From the NCBI RefSeq assembly GCF_015694345.1, contig NZ_JADQDC010000001.1:1-64000 (forward strand): DNA of 64,000 nucleotides, written 5' to 3'. Under the pieces are notes generated by a model. The model was not told the DNA's origin. It saw only the letters and a program-made list of their open reading frames with translations, and made no database searches. Below, in pieces: positions 51,544 through 61,503 of the stretch. Positions within the stretch are counted from its first letter, which is position 1, and the number at the start of each line of letters is the position of its first letter. The translations under genes and the position numbers were made by a program. Source of the stretch: Novosphingobium jiangmenense. GTDB taxonomy: Bacteria > Pseudomonadota > Alphaproteobacteria > Sphingomonadales > Sphingomonadaceae.

Positions 51544-53093
51544 CGCTTGGTCGTGGCGAAGGCTTCGATGAGGTCGAGCTTGGCCTTGTAAGGATCTGGG
51601 CTGGCCGTGGCGGTTGCGTCCGGGTTGTGCTGGAGCAGGGCTTCGCTCTTGCGGTCATAAGTGGGCCAGGCGGGCAGGGACTTGCCGTTGGGGTTCCCTG
51701 ACTTCACGAAGTTCACCACATAGGCGTGTGCGAGGGCTGCGGCCTTGCGGTCCTGCGCGGTGGTGGCTGGGCCGTACCGGGCGTCTACCGTATTGAAGAA
51801 ATAGGCAATGTCGGTGGCGTGCGGTGCGCCCGATTTCCATTCGGCGCGCTTGGCCTGTGCCACGTAGCCGAAGCGGTAGACATAGGCCTTGCGGCCTGCG
51901 GCGACGGCATGGCGGGCGACGAAGCGGGCGGGTTCGCCCATGTACTGATCGCCGGTGAGGGCCCGCGAGACTCCGGCGAAGGCGGCGGTGCCATCAGGGT
52001 CATAGGCCTTGCGCAGGGCGGGGCCTTGCGCGCCGAAGCTGGCGAAAAGCGCCTCCTTGTCTTGCGCGAAGGTGATCCCGGCATCGGCGCTGGTCATGCC
52101 GATCATCAGCGGGACCGGGGCGATCTGGCCCTTGTCCATCAGCCTGTCGCTGAGGTCGGTGATCACGGAACCTTCGGCGACGAAGCCACCGACATAGGTG
52201 GAGGGCCGGGCAAAGCGATCGGCGAAGAGGTTGCTGCCCTGCACCGTGGCGGCAGGCAGGGCGCGCATTGCGGCAAGGCCTGCTGCGCCCTTGTCGGCGA
52301 TGCCGTGCTTTGCGGCAAAGTCGACGCCGACCTGCTCGCCGGTCTCGATCGATGCGGTGGGGAGGAGCGAGCGGCCTCCGCCCGACATGGCGATGGCGCC
52401 GTGGAACAGGCCTCGGGCGGACGGCATGGTCATGAGGTTGATGACCGATGTGCCGCCCGCGCTTTCGCCGATGATGGTGACCCTTGCCGGATCGCCGCCG
52501 AACTGCGCGATGTTGGTCTTGATCCAGTTGAGCGCGGCGACCTGATCCTCCATCGCGAAGTTGCCCACCGGCTTGCCCGCCTCGGCGCCGAGCGCGGGGT
52601 GCGAGAAGAAGCCGAAGCGGCCGACGCGGTAGTTGAAGCTGGCAAAGACGACGCCGGCGCGGGCAAAGGCCGAGCCATCGTAGATCGCGGGCGAGGTGCC
52701 GCCGTGGATGAAGGCGCCGCCATAGATCCAGACGAGGACGGGGAGCCTTGCGTCTGCTTTCGCTGCGGCGGGCTTCCATATGTTGAGATAGAGGCAGTCC
52801 TCGTCGGGCGTGGTGCGCAAGGGCGCCTCATCGGCGGGCGAGGGGTTCTGCATGCAATCGTGGCCGAAGGCGCCGGCATCGCGCACCCCCGGCCACGGTG
52901 CGACGGGCTGTGGCGAGCGCCAGCGGTTCTGGCCCAGAGGCGGTGCGGCAAAGGGAATGCCGCGGAACACATCGACCGCGCCTTCACGCGTTCCGGCGAC
53001 CTTGCCGGCGACGGTCGTGGCCTCGGGCGGCTTTGCGGCAATTGGCGTGGCAAGGAGAGCGGCGGCGGCGGTCAGGAGCAGAAGCGGGCGCAT
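51540..53093 (-). CDS. Exported type B carboxylesterase (second)
   Basis: 517 aa from ATG 53093 with AGGGAA upstream; signal ends IAA-K. Motifs: GIPFAAPPLGQNRW, EDCLYLNIW, oxyanion YGGAFIHGGT, elbow GESAGGTS, late His in SGAPHATDIAYFF. Full triad likely. It is convergent with the SUMF1 operon (4-base overlap) and lies downstream of receptor 4 with a terminator between. Likely cleaves an ester in the periplasm for uptake through receptor 4 or 3. Confidence 0.9.
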   Translation of the reverse strand: MRPLLLLTAAAALLATPIAAKPPEATTVAGKVAGTREGAVDVFRGIPFAAPPLGQNRWRSPQPVAPWPGVRDAGAFGHDCMQNPSPADEAPLRTTPDEDCLYLNIWKPAAAKADARLPVLVWIYGGAFIHGGTSPAIYDGSAFARAGVVFASFNYRVGRFGFFSHPALGAEAGKPVGNFAMEDQVAALNWIKTNIAQFGGDPARVTIIGESAGGTSVINLMTMPSARGLFHGAIAMSGGGRSLLPTASIETGEQVGVDFAAKHGIADKGAAGLAAMRALPAATVQGSNLFADRFARPSTYVGGFVAEGSVITDLSDRLMDKGQIAPVPLMIGMTSADAGITFAQDKEALFASFGAQGPALRKAYDPDGTAAFAGVSRALTGDQYMGEPARFVARHAVAAGRKAYVYRFGYVAQAKRAEWKSGAPHATDIAYFFNTVDARYGPATTAQDRKAAALAHAYVVNFVKSGNPNGKSLPAWPTYDRKSEALLQHNPDATATASPDPYKAKLDLIEAFATTKR

Positions 53094-53111
53094 GGTTTTC
53101 CCTGAATGTTG

Positions 53112-53152
53112 CAAAGAAAAGGGCCGGACGCTGGAGGAGCATCCGGCCCTGA
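53112..53152 (-). terminator. Rho-independent terminator of receptor 4
   Basis: On the minus strand AGGGCCGGATGC pairs with GCGTCCGGCCCT (one mismatch) around a 7-base loop, followed by TTTTCTTTGC. It ends shortly before the esterase start. Confidence 0.8.
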
Positions 53153-53177
53153 TCAGGCGATCATGACGAGGTCAGGA

Positions 53178-55703
53178 TCAGAACTTGACCTTTGCCTGGA
53201 TGCCTGCGGTGCGCAGTTCGGGCAGGCCGACCAGCAGCGCCGAGTTGTAGGCGGTGCGGCCGAAGGTCGGCGTAAAGGTGAAGTTGTCGGCGATGCTCGT
53301 GTAGTTCTTGTTGTTGAACACGTTGGTCACGAACAGTTCGAGGCTGGTGTTGCCCTTGCCGATGCCGGCGCGGAAATTGACCACGTGGCGATCCGGCGTG
53401 CGGACGACGTTGGCCTGGTTGGACCAGACGCCCGACTTGTAGTTCCAGTCCGTGCGGGCGAACCACGTGCCGTCCTCGACGCCGCGAATGTCGCCGCCGA
53501 ACTCGACCATGGCCGTGGCCGAGTACTTCGAGGCGAGCGGCTGCTCCTTGCCCGAGAAGTCGAACACGCCGGTCAGCTGGCTGATCGCGCGGCCCGAGAA
53601 ACGCTTGATGTCGCTGAGGTTGATCGCGCCAGAGGCGGCGAGCTTGATCAGGTCGTTCACGCGCAGCGAAACGTCGCCTTCGATACCGTAGAGATCGACC
53701 GAACCGGAGTTGGCGTTGCCGCTGACGAAGGTCTGGTTGTTGGGGTTGAGCGGGGTGGGGTTGGCGACGATCACCAGGATCTGGTTGATCTGGTCACGCC
53801 ACTTTGCGTAGTAGCCCGCGAAAGTGAAGGTGGCCTTGCCATCGAGCGCGCGGCCCTTCACGCCCATTTCGAAGTTGGTGACCTTTTCCGGATCGACCGA
53901 GAGCGTGATGCCCGCGGCCTTGGCGGCCTGCTGCACGGTGGCCGACTGGTTGATGATGCCGGTGCTGAACGAGCCGGGGTTCACGCCCTTGGCTGCCGAG
54001 GCATAGACCATCAGATCGGGATTGATCTGGTAGTTGACGATCGCACGCGGCAGGAAGTTCTTGTAGGTGCGCTTGGTCAGCAGCGAGTCCGCGGCATAAG
54101 TCCCGGCAGGCAGGTAGGTGCTGTCGGTCAGCGTCAGGCCGGCAGGGCCGACATAGGCATAGAGCGTATCGATCTGGTAGCGGCCTTCGATGCTGAGCGA
54201 CAGGGCGTCGGTAGCTTCGAAAGTGGTGCCGAAGAACGCGCCGAAAGTCTTGGCGCGGTCAAAGCCGCTGGCAGTTGGGAACGAGGAGATGCCGAGCGCG
54301 CCGTTGCCACCGCCGAGGTCCGAACGGACCTTGGCATCGAGCAGGCTGGCGCCGACCACGCCGCTGAGCGGGCCGAACTCGTAGTTCACGCGGCCTTCGA
54401 ACGAATGGTCGAGCTGTTCGCGTTCCACCAGGAAGGGGAAGTCGAAGTAGCTGCGCGAACCGGGGCCGCCGAACGGGTTGGGCAGGGCGGTGGTGTCGTA
54501 ACCGTCGAGATCGGAGAACTGGCTCCAGTGCTCGTTGTTGTAGCCTGCCAGCAGCGAGACCGAGAGGGCATCGGACAGCTCGTAATCGAGCGTGGTGTGC
54601 AGGTGGTAGGACTTGCGGAACAGGCCGTAGTCCTGCGTGCCCTGCGAGGGCGACAGGATGCGGCCGCGCGGGGACGCGAGGTAGTTCGTGATGAACGAAT
54701 CCTTCAGCGTGTTCGACGAGACCGGGTTCACCAGACCGGGCGTAACGCCGCAGAAGTAGGGCAGGCTGATCGTTGCGCCGCCCTTGAGGCCGTCGACGTC
54801 GCCGGTCAGCGTGCAGTTCGACTGGCCCTTGAGGATCAGCGTGCCGGTGCTGTCGAGATAGTTGGCGGCCGTCGTCACATCTTGCGCGTTGAGGCGGGTG
54901 TTGGCGGCGACGCCGTCCTTGTCTTCGGCGTAGAAGCCGAAGGCCTTGATCTTGAGGCGGTCGGTGGGCTTGGCGACGATCAGCAGCGAGCCGCTGGTGC
55001 TCTGCTGGTCACCCAGCGTGCCGCCGTCATAGGCGTTCTTCCACGAACCGTCCTTGGCCCAGCGGTCGCCGGTCAGGCGGAAGGTCAGCATGTCGCCGAC
55101 GATCGGGCCTTCGATCTCGGCACGCAGGCGATAGTTCTTGCGCGTGCCGACCATGGCAGTGACCGCGCCCGACCATTCGTCGCCTGGGGTCTTGTTGACG
55201 ATATTGATGGCACCGGCGAAGGTGTTGCGGCCGAAGTAGGCGCTCTGCGGGCCCTTCAGCACTTCGACGCGTTCGGGCGTGCCGACCGAGTTGAGCATCG
55301 AGGGCGAGGCGACGGCGACGCCGTCGATGAACATCGAAGTGGTGGTCGAGAGCACGCCCGAGGGGGTGAAGCCGCGCAGAATGATCTGCTGGAACGAACG
55401 GTCGGCACGGCCCGAGGCGTTGTTGTTGATCGAGAAGCCGGGGGTGTTCGCGGCAAGGTCTGCCACCGAGACGACGGCGCGCTTTTCGAGTTCCTGGCTG
55501 GTCAGCACGGAGAGCGTGACCGGCGTCTTGAGCAGGTCTTCCTCACGCTTGCGCGCGGTGACGACGATGGCGCCGGAATCTTCGTTCTCGGCAGCCTGCG
55601 GTGCTTCCTGCGCGAAGGCGGGTGCGGCGATGCCCATGGTGGCGACAAGCGCCATGACGGAAAGCGAAGCGGTGGACCGCTTCATGAAAGACTTCGTGTT
55701 CAT
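53178..55703 (-). CDS. TonB-dependent outer-membrane receptor 4
   Basis: 841 aa; signal ends PAFA-Q; GAGGGGT ribosome site. TonB box AIVVTARKREED; plug blocks TPVTLSVLTSQELEKR and GPQSAYFGRNTFAGAIN; closing TAGIQAKVKF. Closely patterned on receptor 3. The esterase downstream and the DUF1838 gene upstream are on the same strand, so they may share the substrate. Confidence 0.92.
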   Translation of the reverse strand: MNTKSFMKRSTASLSVMALVATMGIAAPAFAQEAPQAAENEDSGAIVVTARKREEDLLKTPVTLSVLTSQELEKRAVVSVADLAANTPGFSINNNASGRADRSFQQIILRGFTPSGVLSTTTSMFIDGVAVASPSMLNSVGTPERVEVLKGPQSAYFGRNTFAGAINIVNKTPGDEWSGAVTAMVGTRKNYRLRAEIEGPIVGDMLTFRLTGDRWAKDGSWKNAYDGGTLGDQQSTSGSLLIVAKPTDRLKIKAFGFYAEDKDGVAANTRLNAQDVTTAANYLDSTGTLILKGQSNCTLTGDVDGLKGGATISLPYFCGVTPGLVNPVSSNTLKDSFITNYLASPRGRILSPSQGTQDYGLFRKSYHLHTTLDYELSDALSVSLLAGYNNEHWSQFSDLDGYDTTALPNPFGGPGSRSYFDFPFLVEREQLDHSFEGRVNYEFGPLSGVVGASLLDAKVRSDLGGGNGALGISSFPTASGFDRAKTFGAFFGTTFEATDALSLSIEGRYQIDTLYAYVGPAGLTLTDSTYLPAGTYAADSLLTKRTYKNFLPRAIVNYQINPDLMVYASAAKGVNPGSFSTGIINQSATVQQAAKAAGITLSVDPEKVTNFEMGVKGRALDGKATFTFAGYYAKWRDQINQILVIVANPTPLNPNNQTFVSGNANSGSVDLYGIEGDVSLRVNDLIKLAASGAINLSDIKRFSGRAISQLTGVFDFSGKEQPLASKYSATAMVEFGGDIRGVEDGTWFARTDWNYKSGVWSNQANVVRTPDRHVVNFRAGIGKGNTSLELFVTNVFNNKNYTSIADNFTFTPTFGRTAYNSALLVGLPELRTAGIQAKVKF

Positions 55704-55841
55704 TGTTACCCCTCGATTGAGATGTTGAGCGGTCGGCGCGCGGCCGTCCGGTTCGTCCCTGCTGTGGCGCGCCGGGTTGCCCGGTCTCGCCGATGTTCTT
55801 GTGATTTTTCTGGTTTGTAGCCTCTCCTGGGTGTCAGGTCT

Positions 55842-56771
55842 TCAGGTCGGATTGCCGGCCATGTATTCGAGAATGTCGAAGCGCGGGCTGGTCCAGCCCT
55901 TGCGGTCGAAGATTTCCGGCGTGTGGTCCTGCAGGCCCTTCAGGGCCTTGGCAGGGATCTGGTCGAGCGAGCGGACCTTGACCCCGGCGGAACGGCCATA
56001 GGTGCGGCCGGGGCGCGAACCCATCGCCATCCACGGATGCCACGATCCCATGTTCTGGAAGTGGTGGAAGGCATCGGCAGAGCTGATGTTGTCGTCAAAG
56101 GCCTGCGCGACCGGAGCGCCATTGGTGGACACGGTGTCCCAATAGGCGATCGGGCCGGAGGAGAACTTCGGGAATTTTTCGGGGCTTACCGGATTGGGGC
56201 GGGCCATGTCGGCCATGGCGCTGACGAACAGGGTGCCACCATAGGCCTCCATGCGCATCGGCTTGGGCGTGAGTTCGGCACCCATGGCAACCATGCCGTC
56301 AGGTCCGTGGGTGACGGTGAAGGGGCCGCCGAGGAACTGGAAGGGCTTGCGCACCTCGCCGGTCAGCGGGTTCTTCCATTCCTCCAGCACGTCATCGGTA
56401 TCGAAGGCGCAATAGACGCCGCATTCGAAGGTCTTGGCCTGATAGCGGTTGCCCGGCAGCGGGGTCCATTCGTTCACGCTGAGATGGTTGAGCGTGTAGA
56501 ACGGCACGAGATTGCCCTCGCCGGTGTAGCCATAGATGTTGAGGCGGTAGAAGATGTTGACCGTCTCGGCCTCGCACGAACCGGCGACGCGGGCGCGCAC
56601 CCGGGCGCGGGTGGCGGGATCACGCAGGCGTTCCATCGCTTCGGCGTCCGAGATGGCGGGGGAGGCCTTGACCCTGGCGCCGGACTTCGCGGCGAGGGCG
56701 GGAGCGGCGGCGAGCCCTGCGGCAAGCGGCAGGCCAGCCATCATGGAACGGCGGGTCAGGTCAGCGGACAT
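55842..56771 (-). CDS. DUF1838 protein 4 (Tat signal)
   Basis: 309 aa. The Tat signal TRRSMMAGLPLAAGLAAAPA ends near LAA-K. Family marks: EWKNPLTGEVR and GSWHPWMAMGS. An N-terminal arginine-rich helix (DPATRARVRARVAG) precedes the domain. It is 138 bases upstream of receptor 4 on the same strand. Like the other copies it should act in the periplasm; chemistry unknown. Confidence 0.85.
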   Translation of the reverse strand: MSADLTRRSMMAGLPLAAGLAAAPALAAKSGARVKASPAISDAEAMERLRDPATRARVRARVAGSCEAETVNIFYRLNIYGYTGEGNLVPFYTLNHLSVNEWTPLPGNRYQAKTFECGVYCAFDTDDVLEEWKNPLTGEVRKPFQFLGGPFTVTHGPDGMVAMGAELTPKPMRMEAYGGTLFVSAMADMARPNPVSPEKFPKFSSGPIAYWDTVSTNGAPVAQAFDDNISSADAFHHFQNMGSWHPWMAMGSRPGRTYGRSAGVKVRSLDQIPAKALKGLQDHTPEIFDRKGWTSPRFDILEYMAGNPT

Positions 56772-56892
56772 CTGGCGAACTCCCCGGACAGCGGATTCGC
56801 TGTCTCTGCTTGTCCCGGGAAGATGGCTGCAGACGAATGACAGCGCAGTGCAGACGGTGCCAGTGCTCGCCTGTCGGATTCGCGGTTTGGCG

Positions 56893-57654
56893 CTAGCGCC
56901 CGCCGGTAACGTCGAGCGTGGTGCCGGTGACGTAGCTAGCCTCGTCGGAGGCGAGAAAGAGCACGGCGTCGGCCACTTCGCGCGGGGTGCCGAGGCGGTG
57001 CAGCGGGGTCATGCGGATCGGCGAGTATTCGAGGCCGTCGTCGTGCATCTTCTTCAGGTAGGGTCCGGCGAGTTCGGTGTCGATCGGGCCGGGGGCGACG
57101 GCGTTGATGGTGATGCCGTGATCGGCCAGCTCTATGGCGAGGGCGCGGACGAAGCCGGTGACTCCGGCCTTGGCAGTGGAATAGGCACTCGCCCCGACAT
57201 GGAAGGCGTTCCACACGGTGCCGTTGCGCGCGCCGGAGGAGAGGCAGACGATCCGGCCATGGCCTTGCGCCTGCATCACCGGCACGAAGGCACGGGTGCA
57301 CAGGAACATCGAGCGCAGCGACAGCGTCATGGTGTGGTCCCAATCGGCCACCGAGAGGTCGGCAATCCGCCCGCTGCGCCCGCCGCCGACGTTGTTGACG
57401 AGGATCGAGACGGGGCCGAGCGTTGCAGCCTCGCTGGCGAGATTGGCGACGCTGGCCTCGTCGGTGACGTCGCAGGGGACGGGCAGTGCTTCGGCGCCGA
57501 GATCGCGGACTTGGGCGGTGACTTCCGCGAGGCGGGCCTCGTCGCGCTCGGCCAGAACAAGACGGGCCCCCTCTTCGGCAAAGCGCAGCGCGGTGGCCTT
57601 GCCGATGCCGAGACCGGCCCCGGTGACGACCGCGATGCGCCCTTGCAGCCTCAC
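56893..57654 (-). CDS. Short-chain dehydrogenase/reductase
   Basis: 253 aa from GTG 57654, overlapping the upstream stop by 4 bases. Classical SDR marks: cofactor motif TGAGLGIG, NNVGGG, catalytic SSGA..., YSTAK, and PGPIDTELAG, with a C-terminal YVTGTTLDVTGG. NAD(H) or NADP(H)-dependent oxidation of a hydroxy acid or alcohol. Last gene of the five-gene coupled operon starting at 61304. Confidence 0.9.
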   Translation of the reverse strand: MRLQGRIAVVTGAGLGIGKATALRFAEEGARLVLAERDEARLAEVTAQVRDLGAEALPVPCDVTDEASVANLASEAATLGPVSILVNNVGGGRSGRIADLSVADWDHTMTLSLRSMFLCTRAFVPVMQAQGHGRIVCLSSGARNGTVWNAFHVGASAYSTAKAGVTGFVRALAIELADHGITINAVAPGPIDTELAGPYLKKMHDDGLEYSPIRMTPLHRLGTPREVADAVLFLASDEASYVTGTTLDVTGGR

Positions 57655-58283
57655 TTCAGGCCGGACAGGAAGGTGACCGCCTCGGCCTCGCTGACGACGT
57701 CGGCGTACTTGGCGTTCATGTCGAACAGGTTGGCCTCGTGCGGGGCGCTGTGGCGATCGCCGCAGGCATCGGCAATGACGGCGGTGCGGAAGCCGTGGCT
57801 CATGGCATCGACGCAGGAAGCGCGGACGCAGCCCGAGGTGGTGAGGCCGGTGAGCAGCACGGAATCGACGCCCATCGCGGTCAGCGTCGAGGCGAGCGAG
57901 GTGCCGAAGAAGGCGCTGGGATACTGCTTGGAGACGACCAGTTCGTCGGCGAAGGGTTCGAGGCCCGGCCCCCATGCGCCCATCGGGCTGCCCTGGAGGA
58001 AGTTCTTGAGCGGGGCCGCCTTTTCGAAGAAGCGGCCGCCGTCGATGGCGCTGGGATGATAGACCACGTTGGTCAGGATCACCGGGACGCCCGCCGCGCG
58101 GGCTGCTTCGCGCACGCGCAGGGCAGAGGCGAGAGCATCGTCGACACCGGCGTAGAGTTCGCAGGATTCGTCGAAATAGCCCATGCAGAAGTCGATCAGG
58201 ATCAGCGCGGGGCGCGTGCCGAAGCCTACCCGCCGGTCATAGGCCTTCTTGTAGTTGGCCAGCAGGTCGTCGTTCTCGCTCAT
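57651..58283 (-). CDS. Isochorismatase-family cysteine hydrolase (maleamate amidohydrolase/N-carbamoylsarcosine amidase-like)
   Basis: 210 aa. The D-K-C triad is visible: D31 in ALILIDF, K119 in VVSKQY, C152 in TTSGCVR, with the family stretch GDRHSAPHEANLFDMNAKYADVVSEAEA. This subgroup hydrolyses small amides such as maleamate or N-carbamoylsarcosine. Being translationally coupled to leuD-like and SDR genes supports an amide to acid step followed by hydration and oxidation. The exact amide is inferred, not shown. Confidence 0.83.
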   Translation of the reverse strand: MSENDDLLANYKKAYDRRVGFGTRPALILIDFCMGYFDESCELYAGVDDALASALRVREAARAAGVPVILTNVVYHPSAIDGGRFFEKAAPLKNFLQGSPMGAWGPGLEPFADELVVSKQYPSAFFGTSLASTLTAMGVDSVLLTGLTTSGCVRASCVDAMSHGFRTAVIADACGDRHSAPHEANLFDMNAKYADVVSEAEAVTFLSGLK

Positions 58284-58903
58284 GCAGTGGTTTCCTCGGG
58301 GTAGAGCCAGGGCTGGATCTTGCGCTGTCCCGCCTCGAACGCGGCGATGTCGTCGGCGAAGCGGGCCAGCACGAGGTCGGTTTCGTCCCATCCGTTGAGC
58401 AGGGCAAGCCGTCTTTCGGGCGAGATGTCGAACCGCACCGGGGCGGCATTGCCGACGGTGACGGTCTGCGCTTCGAGATCGACGGTGAAAGCCACGCCGG
58501 CGGCGGCAGACGCGAGCATCTCGGCGACCTGTTCGGGCGGGAGGATCACGGGCACGATGCCGTTGCGCAGGCAGTTGTTGTGGAAGATTTCGCCCAGCGC
58601 AGGCGCAATCACCGCGCGTACGCCGAGGCCGTGGAGCGCCCAGACGGCCTGCTCGCGGCTGGAGCCGGAGCCGAAGTTGGCACCTGCGACGATGACGGGC
58701 GGCGCGCGGAAGGGTTCGGTGTTGAGGACATAGCCTGCGACTTCGCTGCCATCAGCATCGTAGCGGCGATCGTGGAAGGCGTGCTGGCCGAGGCCTTCGC
58801 GAGAGGTCAGCAGGAGGAAGCGCGCGGGGAAGATGATGTCGGTATCGATGTTCTCTTCCGGCATCGCCGCGGCGGGGCCGGTGACCGTGGTGAAACCGCT
58901 CAT
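58280..58903 (-). CDS. LeuD-like small subunit of an aconitase-family hydro-lyase
   Basis: 207 aa, typical for LeuD. It has [13 protein letters not shown] at the start and [17 protein letters not shown] in the middle, the swivelling-domain signature. Works with the next gene upstream (LeuC-like). Isopropylmalate isomerase is the best-known activity, but citraconate and maleate hydratases use the same architecture, and no leuA or leuB is present. In this operon a catabolic hydratase is more likely. Confidence 0.88.
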   Translation of the reverse strand: MSGFTTVTGPAAAMPEENIDTDIIFPARFLLLTSREGLGQHAFHDRRYDADGSEVAGYVLNTEPFRAPPVIVAGANFGSGSSREQAVWALHGLGVRAVIAPALGEIFHNNCLRNGIVPVILPPEQVAEMLASAAAGVAFTVDLEAQTVTVGNAAPVRFDISPERRLALLNGWDETDLVLARFADDIAAFEAGQRKIQPWLYPEETTA

Positions 58904-60303
58904 GCCACGAACTCCCGCGCATCGGCGATATGGCCCGCGATCGCGGCGGCAGCGGCCATGGCCGGGCTCATCAGGTGGGTGCGCCCGCCGGGGCCCTGAC
59001 GGCCCTCGAAGTTGCGGTTGCTGGTGGAGGCGCAGCGGTCTCCGGGGGAGAGGCGATCGTCGTTCATGGCGACGCACATCGAACAGCCGGCAAAGCGCCA
59101 TTCGAAACCGGCATCGGTCAGGATGCGGTCAAGCCCTTCGAACTCGGCGGCCTTGCGCGTGGCCATGCTGCCGGGGACGACGATGGCCTTGACGCCGGGG
59201 GCGACCTTGCGGCCCAGCGCGATGGCGGCAGCGGCGCGCAAGTCCTCGATCCGGCCATTGGTGCACGATCCGATGAAGACGTGGCTGACCGGGGTGCCGA
59301 GCAGCGGCGTGCCGGGGGTAAGGCCCATGTAGGCAAGCGCCTTTTCCGCCTCGCGCCTCTCGCCGGGATCGGCAATCTGCGCCGGATCGGGCAGCGTGGC
59401 GCTGACCGGCAGGGTCTGGTTCGGGCTGGTGCCCCAGCTGACCTGCGGGGCGATTTCGGAAAGGTCGAGCGTCACGACCTTGTCGTATGTCGCGCCGGGA
59501 TCGCTGCGCAGGGTGTCCCAGTATTCGCAGGCCTTGGCGAACATCTCGCCCTGTGGCGCGAGGCGGCGGCCCTTGACGAAGGCGTATGTCGTCTCGTCCG
59601 GCGCGACGAGGCCGATGCGGCTGCCGGCTTCGATGGTCATGTTGCACAGGGTCATGCGCTCGGCCATGGCCATGGCGGAGACGGCGGGGCCGACGTATTC
59701 GACCGCGTGGCCGACCGCGCCGTTGGCGCCGATCCTGGCGATCAGGGCGAGCGCGATGTCCTTGGCAAAGACCAGCGGGTGACGGGTGCCGACGAGTTCG
59801 ACCTTCATCGTCTTCGCGCGGGTCTGGCGCAGGGCCTGCGCGGCCATGACGGTGGACTGCTCGCTCGCGCCGATGCCGAAGGCCAGAGCGCCGAAGGCAC
59901 CGTGGGTGGTGGTGTGGCTGTCACCGCAGACTATGGTGGTGCCGGGCAGGGTGAAGCCGGTTTCCGGGCCGATGACGTGGACAATGCCCTGCTCCGGGCC
60001 ATTCACTTCGGCATAGGGCACCGCGAATTCGCGGACGTTGGCCTCAAGCTCGGCGATCTGCGAGGCGGCGAGGGGATCGTCGATGGTGCCGCGCTGGCGG
60101 GTGGGGATCGCGTGATCGGCGACGGCGAGGTGGGTTTCCGGACGGCGCAGCTGGCGGCCCTTGGTGCGCATGGCGACGAAGGACTGCGGGCTGGAAACCT
60201 CGTGGACGATGTGCCGGTCGATGTAGAGCAGCGTCTCGCCGCCACCCAGATCGGCGATGACGTGGGCATCCCACAGCTTTTCGTAGAGGGTACGCGGCTT
60301 CAC
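58900..60303 (-). CDS. LeuC-like large subunit of an aconitase-family hydro-lyase
   Basis: 467 aa from GTG 60303 overlapping the hydrolase stop. The 4Fe-4S ligands are in GSCTNGR and CSMC (with [20 protein letters not shown] upstream), as in LeuC. It opens [13 protein letters not shown]. Full length and intact. Forms a heterodimer with the LeuD-like subunit. Candidate reactions: isopropylmalate isomerisation, or hydration of maleate or citraconate; operon context favours the latter. Confidence 0.9.
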   Translation of the reverse strand: MKPRTLYEKLWDAHVIADLGGGETLLYIDRHIVHEVSSPQSFVAMRTKGRQLRRPETHLAVADHAIPTRQRGTIDDPLAASQIAELEANVREFAVPYAEVNGPEQGIVHVIGPETGFTLPGTTIVCGDSHTTTHGAFGALAFGIGASEQSTVMAAQALRQTRAKTMKVELVGTRHPLVFAKDIALALIARIGANGAVGHAVEYVGPAVSAMAMAERMTLCNMTIEAGSRIGLVAPDETTYAFVKGRRLAPQGEMFAKACEYWDTLRSDPGATYDKVVTLDLSEIAPQVSWGTSPNQTLPVSATLPDPAQIADPGERREAEKALAYMGLTPGTPLLGTPVSHVFIGSCTNGRIEDLRAAAAIALGRKVAPGVKAIVVPGSMATRKAAEFEGLDRILTDAGFEWRFAGCSMCVAMNDDRLSPGDRCASTSNRNFEGRQGPGGRTHLMSPAMAAAAAIAGHIADAREFVA

Positions 60304-61304
60304 GGCGCCTTTACTCCGATTTGGGGCACTCCGGCTTCGACATAGGTCTCGATCCAGCGGGCGAAGCGGTCGGGCACTTCGAGCGGTGGATAGTGGCCGA
60401 CGTCGGGCATCAGCACTTTCGAGATCGTGGCGTTCCTGAGGTAGCGGGTGATCGCGGTGACCGCCGCTTCAGGGAGGAGCGGATCGCCGCTGCCCCAGAC
60501 GAGGAAGGTGGGCGCCTTGATCTTCTCCATCTCGATCGCGGCCTGCTTGCCATCACCGATGCGGGCGACCATGGCGATGGGGTACTTCTCCGGGCTGCGG
60601 CGGTTGAAGTCCCAGTATTCCATGCGCGTGCGGTGGCTGATCCGCGCCGGATCGCCGGAGAAGAACGAGAGGTACTGGTCCCAGAAATCGAAGTCCTGAT
60701 AACCGGTCTTGCGCGCGCGGTCCTGCGCGGCAAGGAAGGCCGGGGTCTGCACCATGTGGCTGGTATCGACCGGATCGGACGGGGTGTTCGACAGGATCAG
60801 CCGCTCGACCAGTTCGGGGCGCTTGGCGGCAAGGTACATCGCCATGGTGCCCCCGCTGGAAACGCCGACGGCGGCGGCGAGCCTGTTCACGCCGAGGCCC
60901 GCGAGCAGGCCTTCGGTGACTTCCACGGGCTTGACGTTCGCCGCCGCCTCGTCGGTCGCAGGCGAGGACAGGCCGTAGCCGGGGATGTCGAAGCGGATGA
61001 TCCGGTAGCGCGGCTTGAGCAGGACGGCGATGCGGTCCCAGGTGCGCAGGCTGCTTTGCGAACCGTGGATCAGCAGCAGCACCGGGGCCTTGCGCGGGCC
61101 TTCGTCCTTGTAGTGGATTTCCATGCCCTTGACGGTCATGTAGCGGCTCTGCCGGTCGGCATATTTCGCGCGCAATTGCGCCACGGTGAGGCGCGGCGTG
61201 GCGGGCGAATCGGGCGCATTGGCGGCGATCTGCGCAAGGGCGGGCGCGGTGCCGGCCAAAGGCACGAGGACAAGCGCCGAGAGCAGCATTTTCAAGGGTT
61301 TCAT
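60300..61304 (-). CDS. Exported alpha/beta hydrolase
   Basis: 334 aa from ATG 61304 with GGAGG upstream; signal ends PALA-Q. Domain marks: [15 protein letters not shown], elbow GVSSGG, and late His in [15 protein letters not shown]. Resembles the hydrolases at 37746 and 39097. First gene of the operon hydrolase-leuC-leuD-amidase-SDR. Its periplasmic location differs from the cytoplasmic rest of the operon, so it probably processes the substrate before import. Confidence 0.85.
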   Translation of the reverse strand: MKPLKMLLSALVLVPLAGTAPALAQIAANAPDSPATPRLTVAQLRAKYADRQSRYMTVKGMEIHYKDEGPRKAPVLLLIHGSQSSLRTWDRIAVLLKPRYRIIRFDIPGYGLSSPATDEAAANVKPVEVTEGLLAGLGVNRLAAAVGVSSGGTMAMYLAAKRPELVERLILSNTPSDPVDTSHMVQTPAFLAAQDRARKTGYQDFDFWDQYLSFFSGDPARISHRTRMEYWDFNRRSPEKYPIAMVARIGDGKQAAIEMEKIKAPTFLVWGSGDPLLPEAAVTAITRYLRNATISKVLMPDVGHYPPLEVPDRFARWIETYVEAGVPQIGVKAP

Positions 61305-61503
61305 GGGGCCTCCGGTGCGCAGGTTTCGCATGAAGCTATACCCTCCGCCTATCCGTGATTGGCGTATTTTCCGAAAGCCATGCTTGTCTATCCGACAGGT
61401 GGTGAGCACCACCCGCGCAATCGACACGAGCCTGTTCCTTGTGGCGATTGGCAGCGTGAACAGGCCTGTCCTATGGCTGGGCGCCTGAGGGAACGAGACG
61501 AAC

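Noticed and set aside
53106..55820. 904-codon open frame opposite receptor 4
   Set aside because: Shadow of a complete receptor gene; low-complexity V/G/R/E composition.
58280..60303. Leucine biosynthesis operon
   Set aside because: leuC/leuD-like genes are coupled to an amidase, an SDR and an exported hydrolase, without leuA or leuB; a catabolic hydro-lyase fits better, though this needs the genome for proof.
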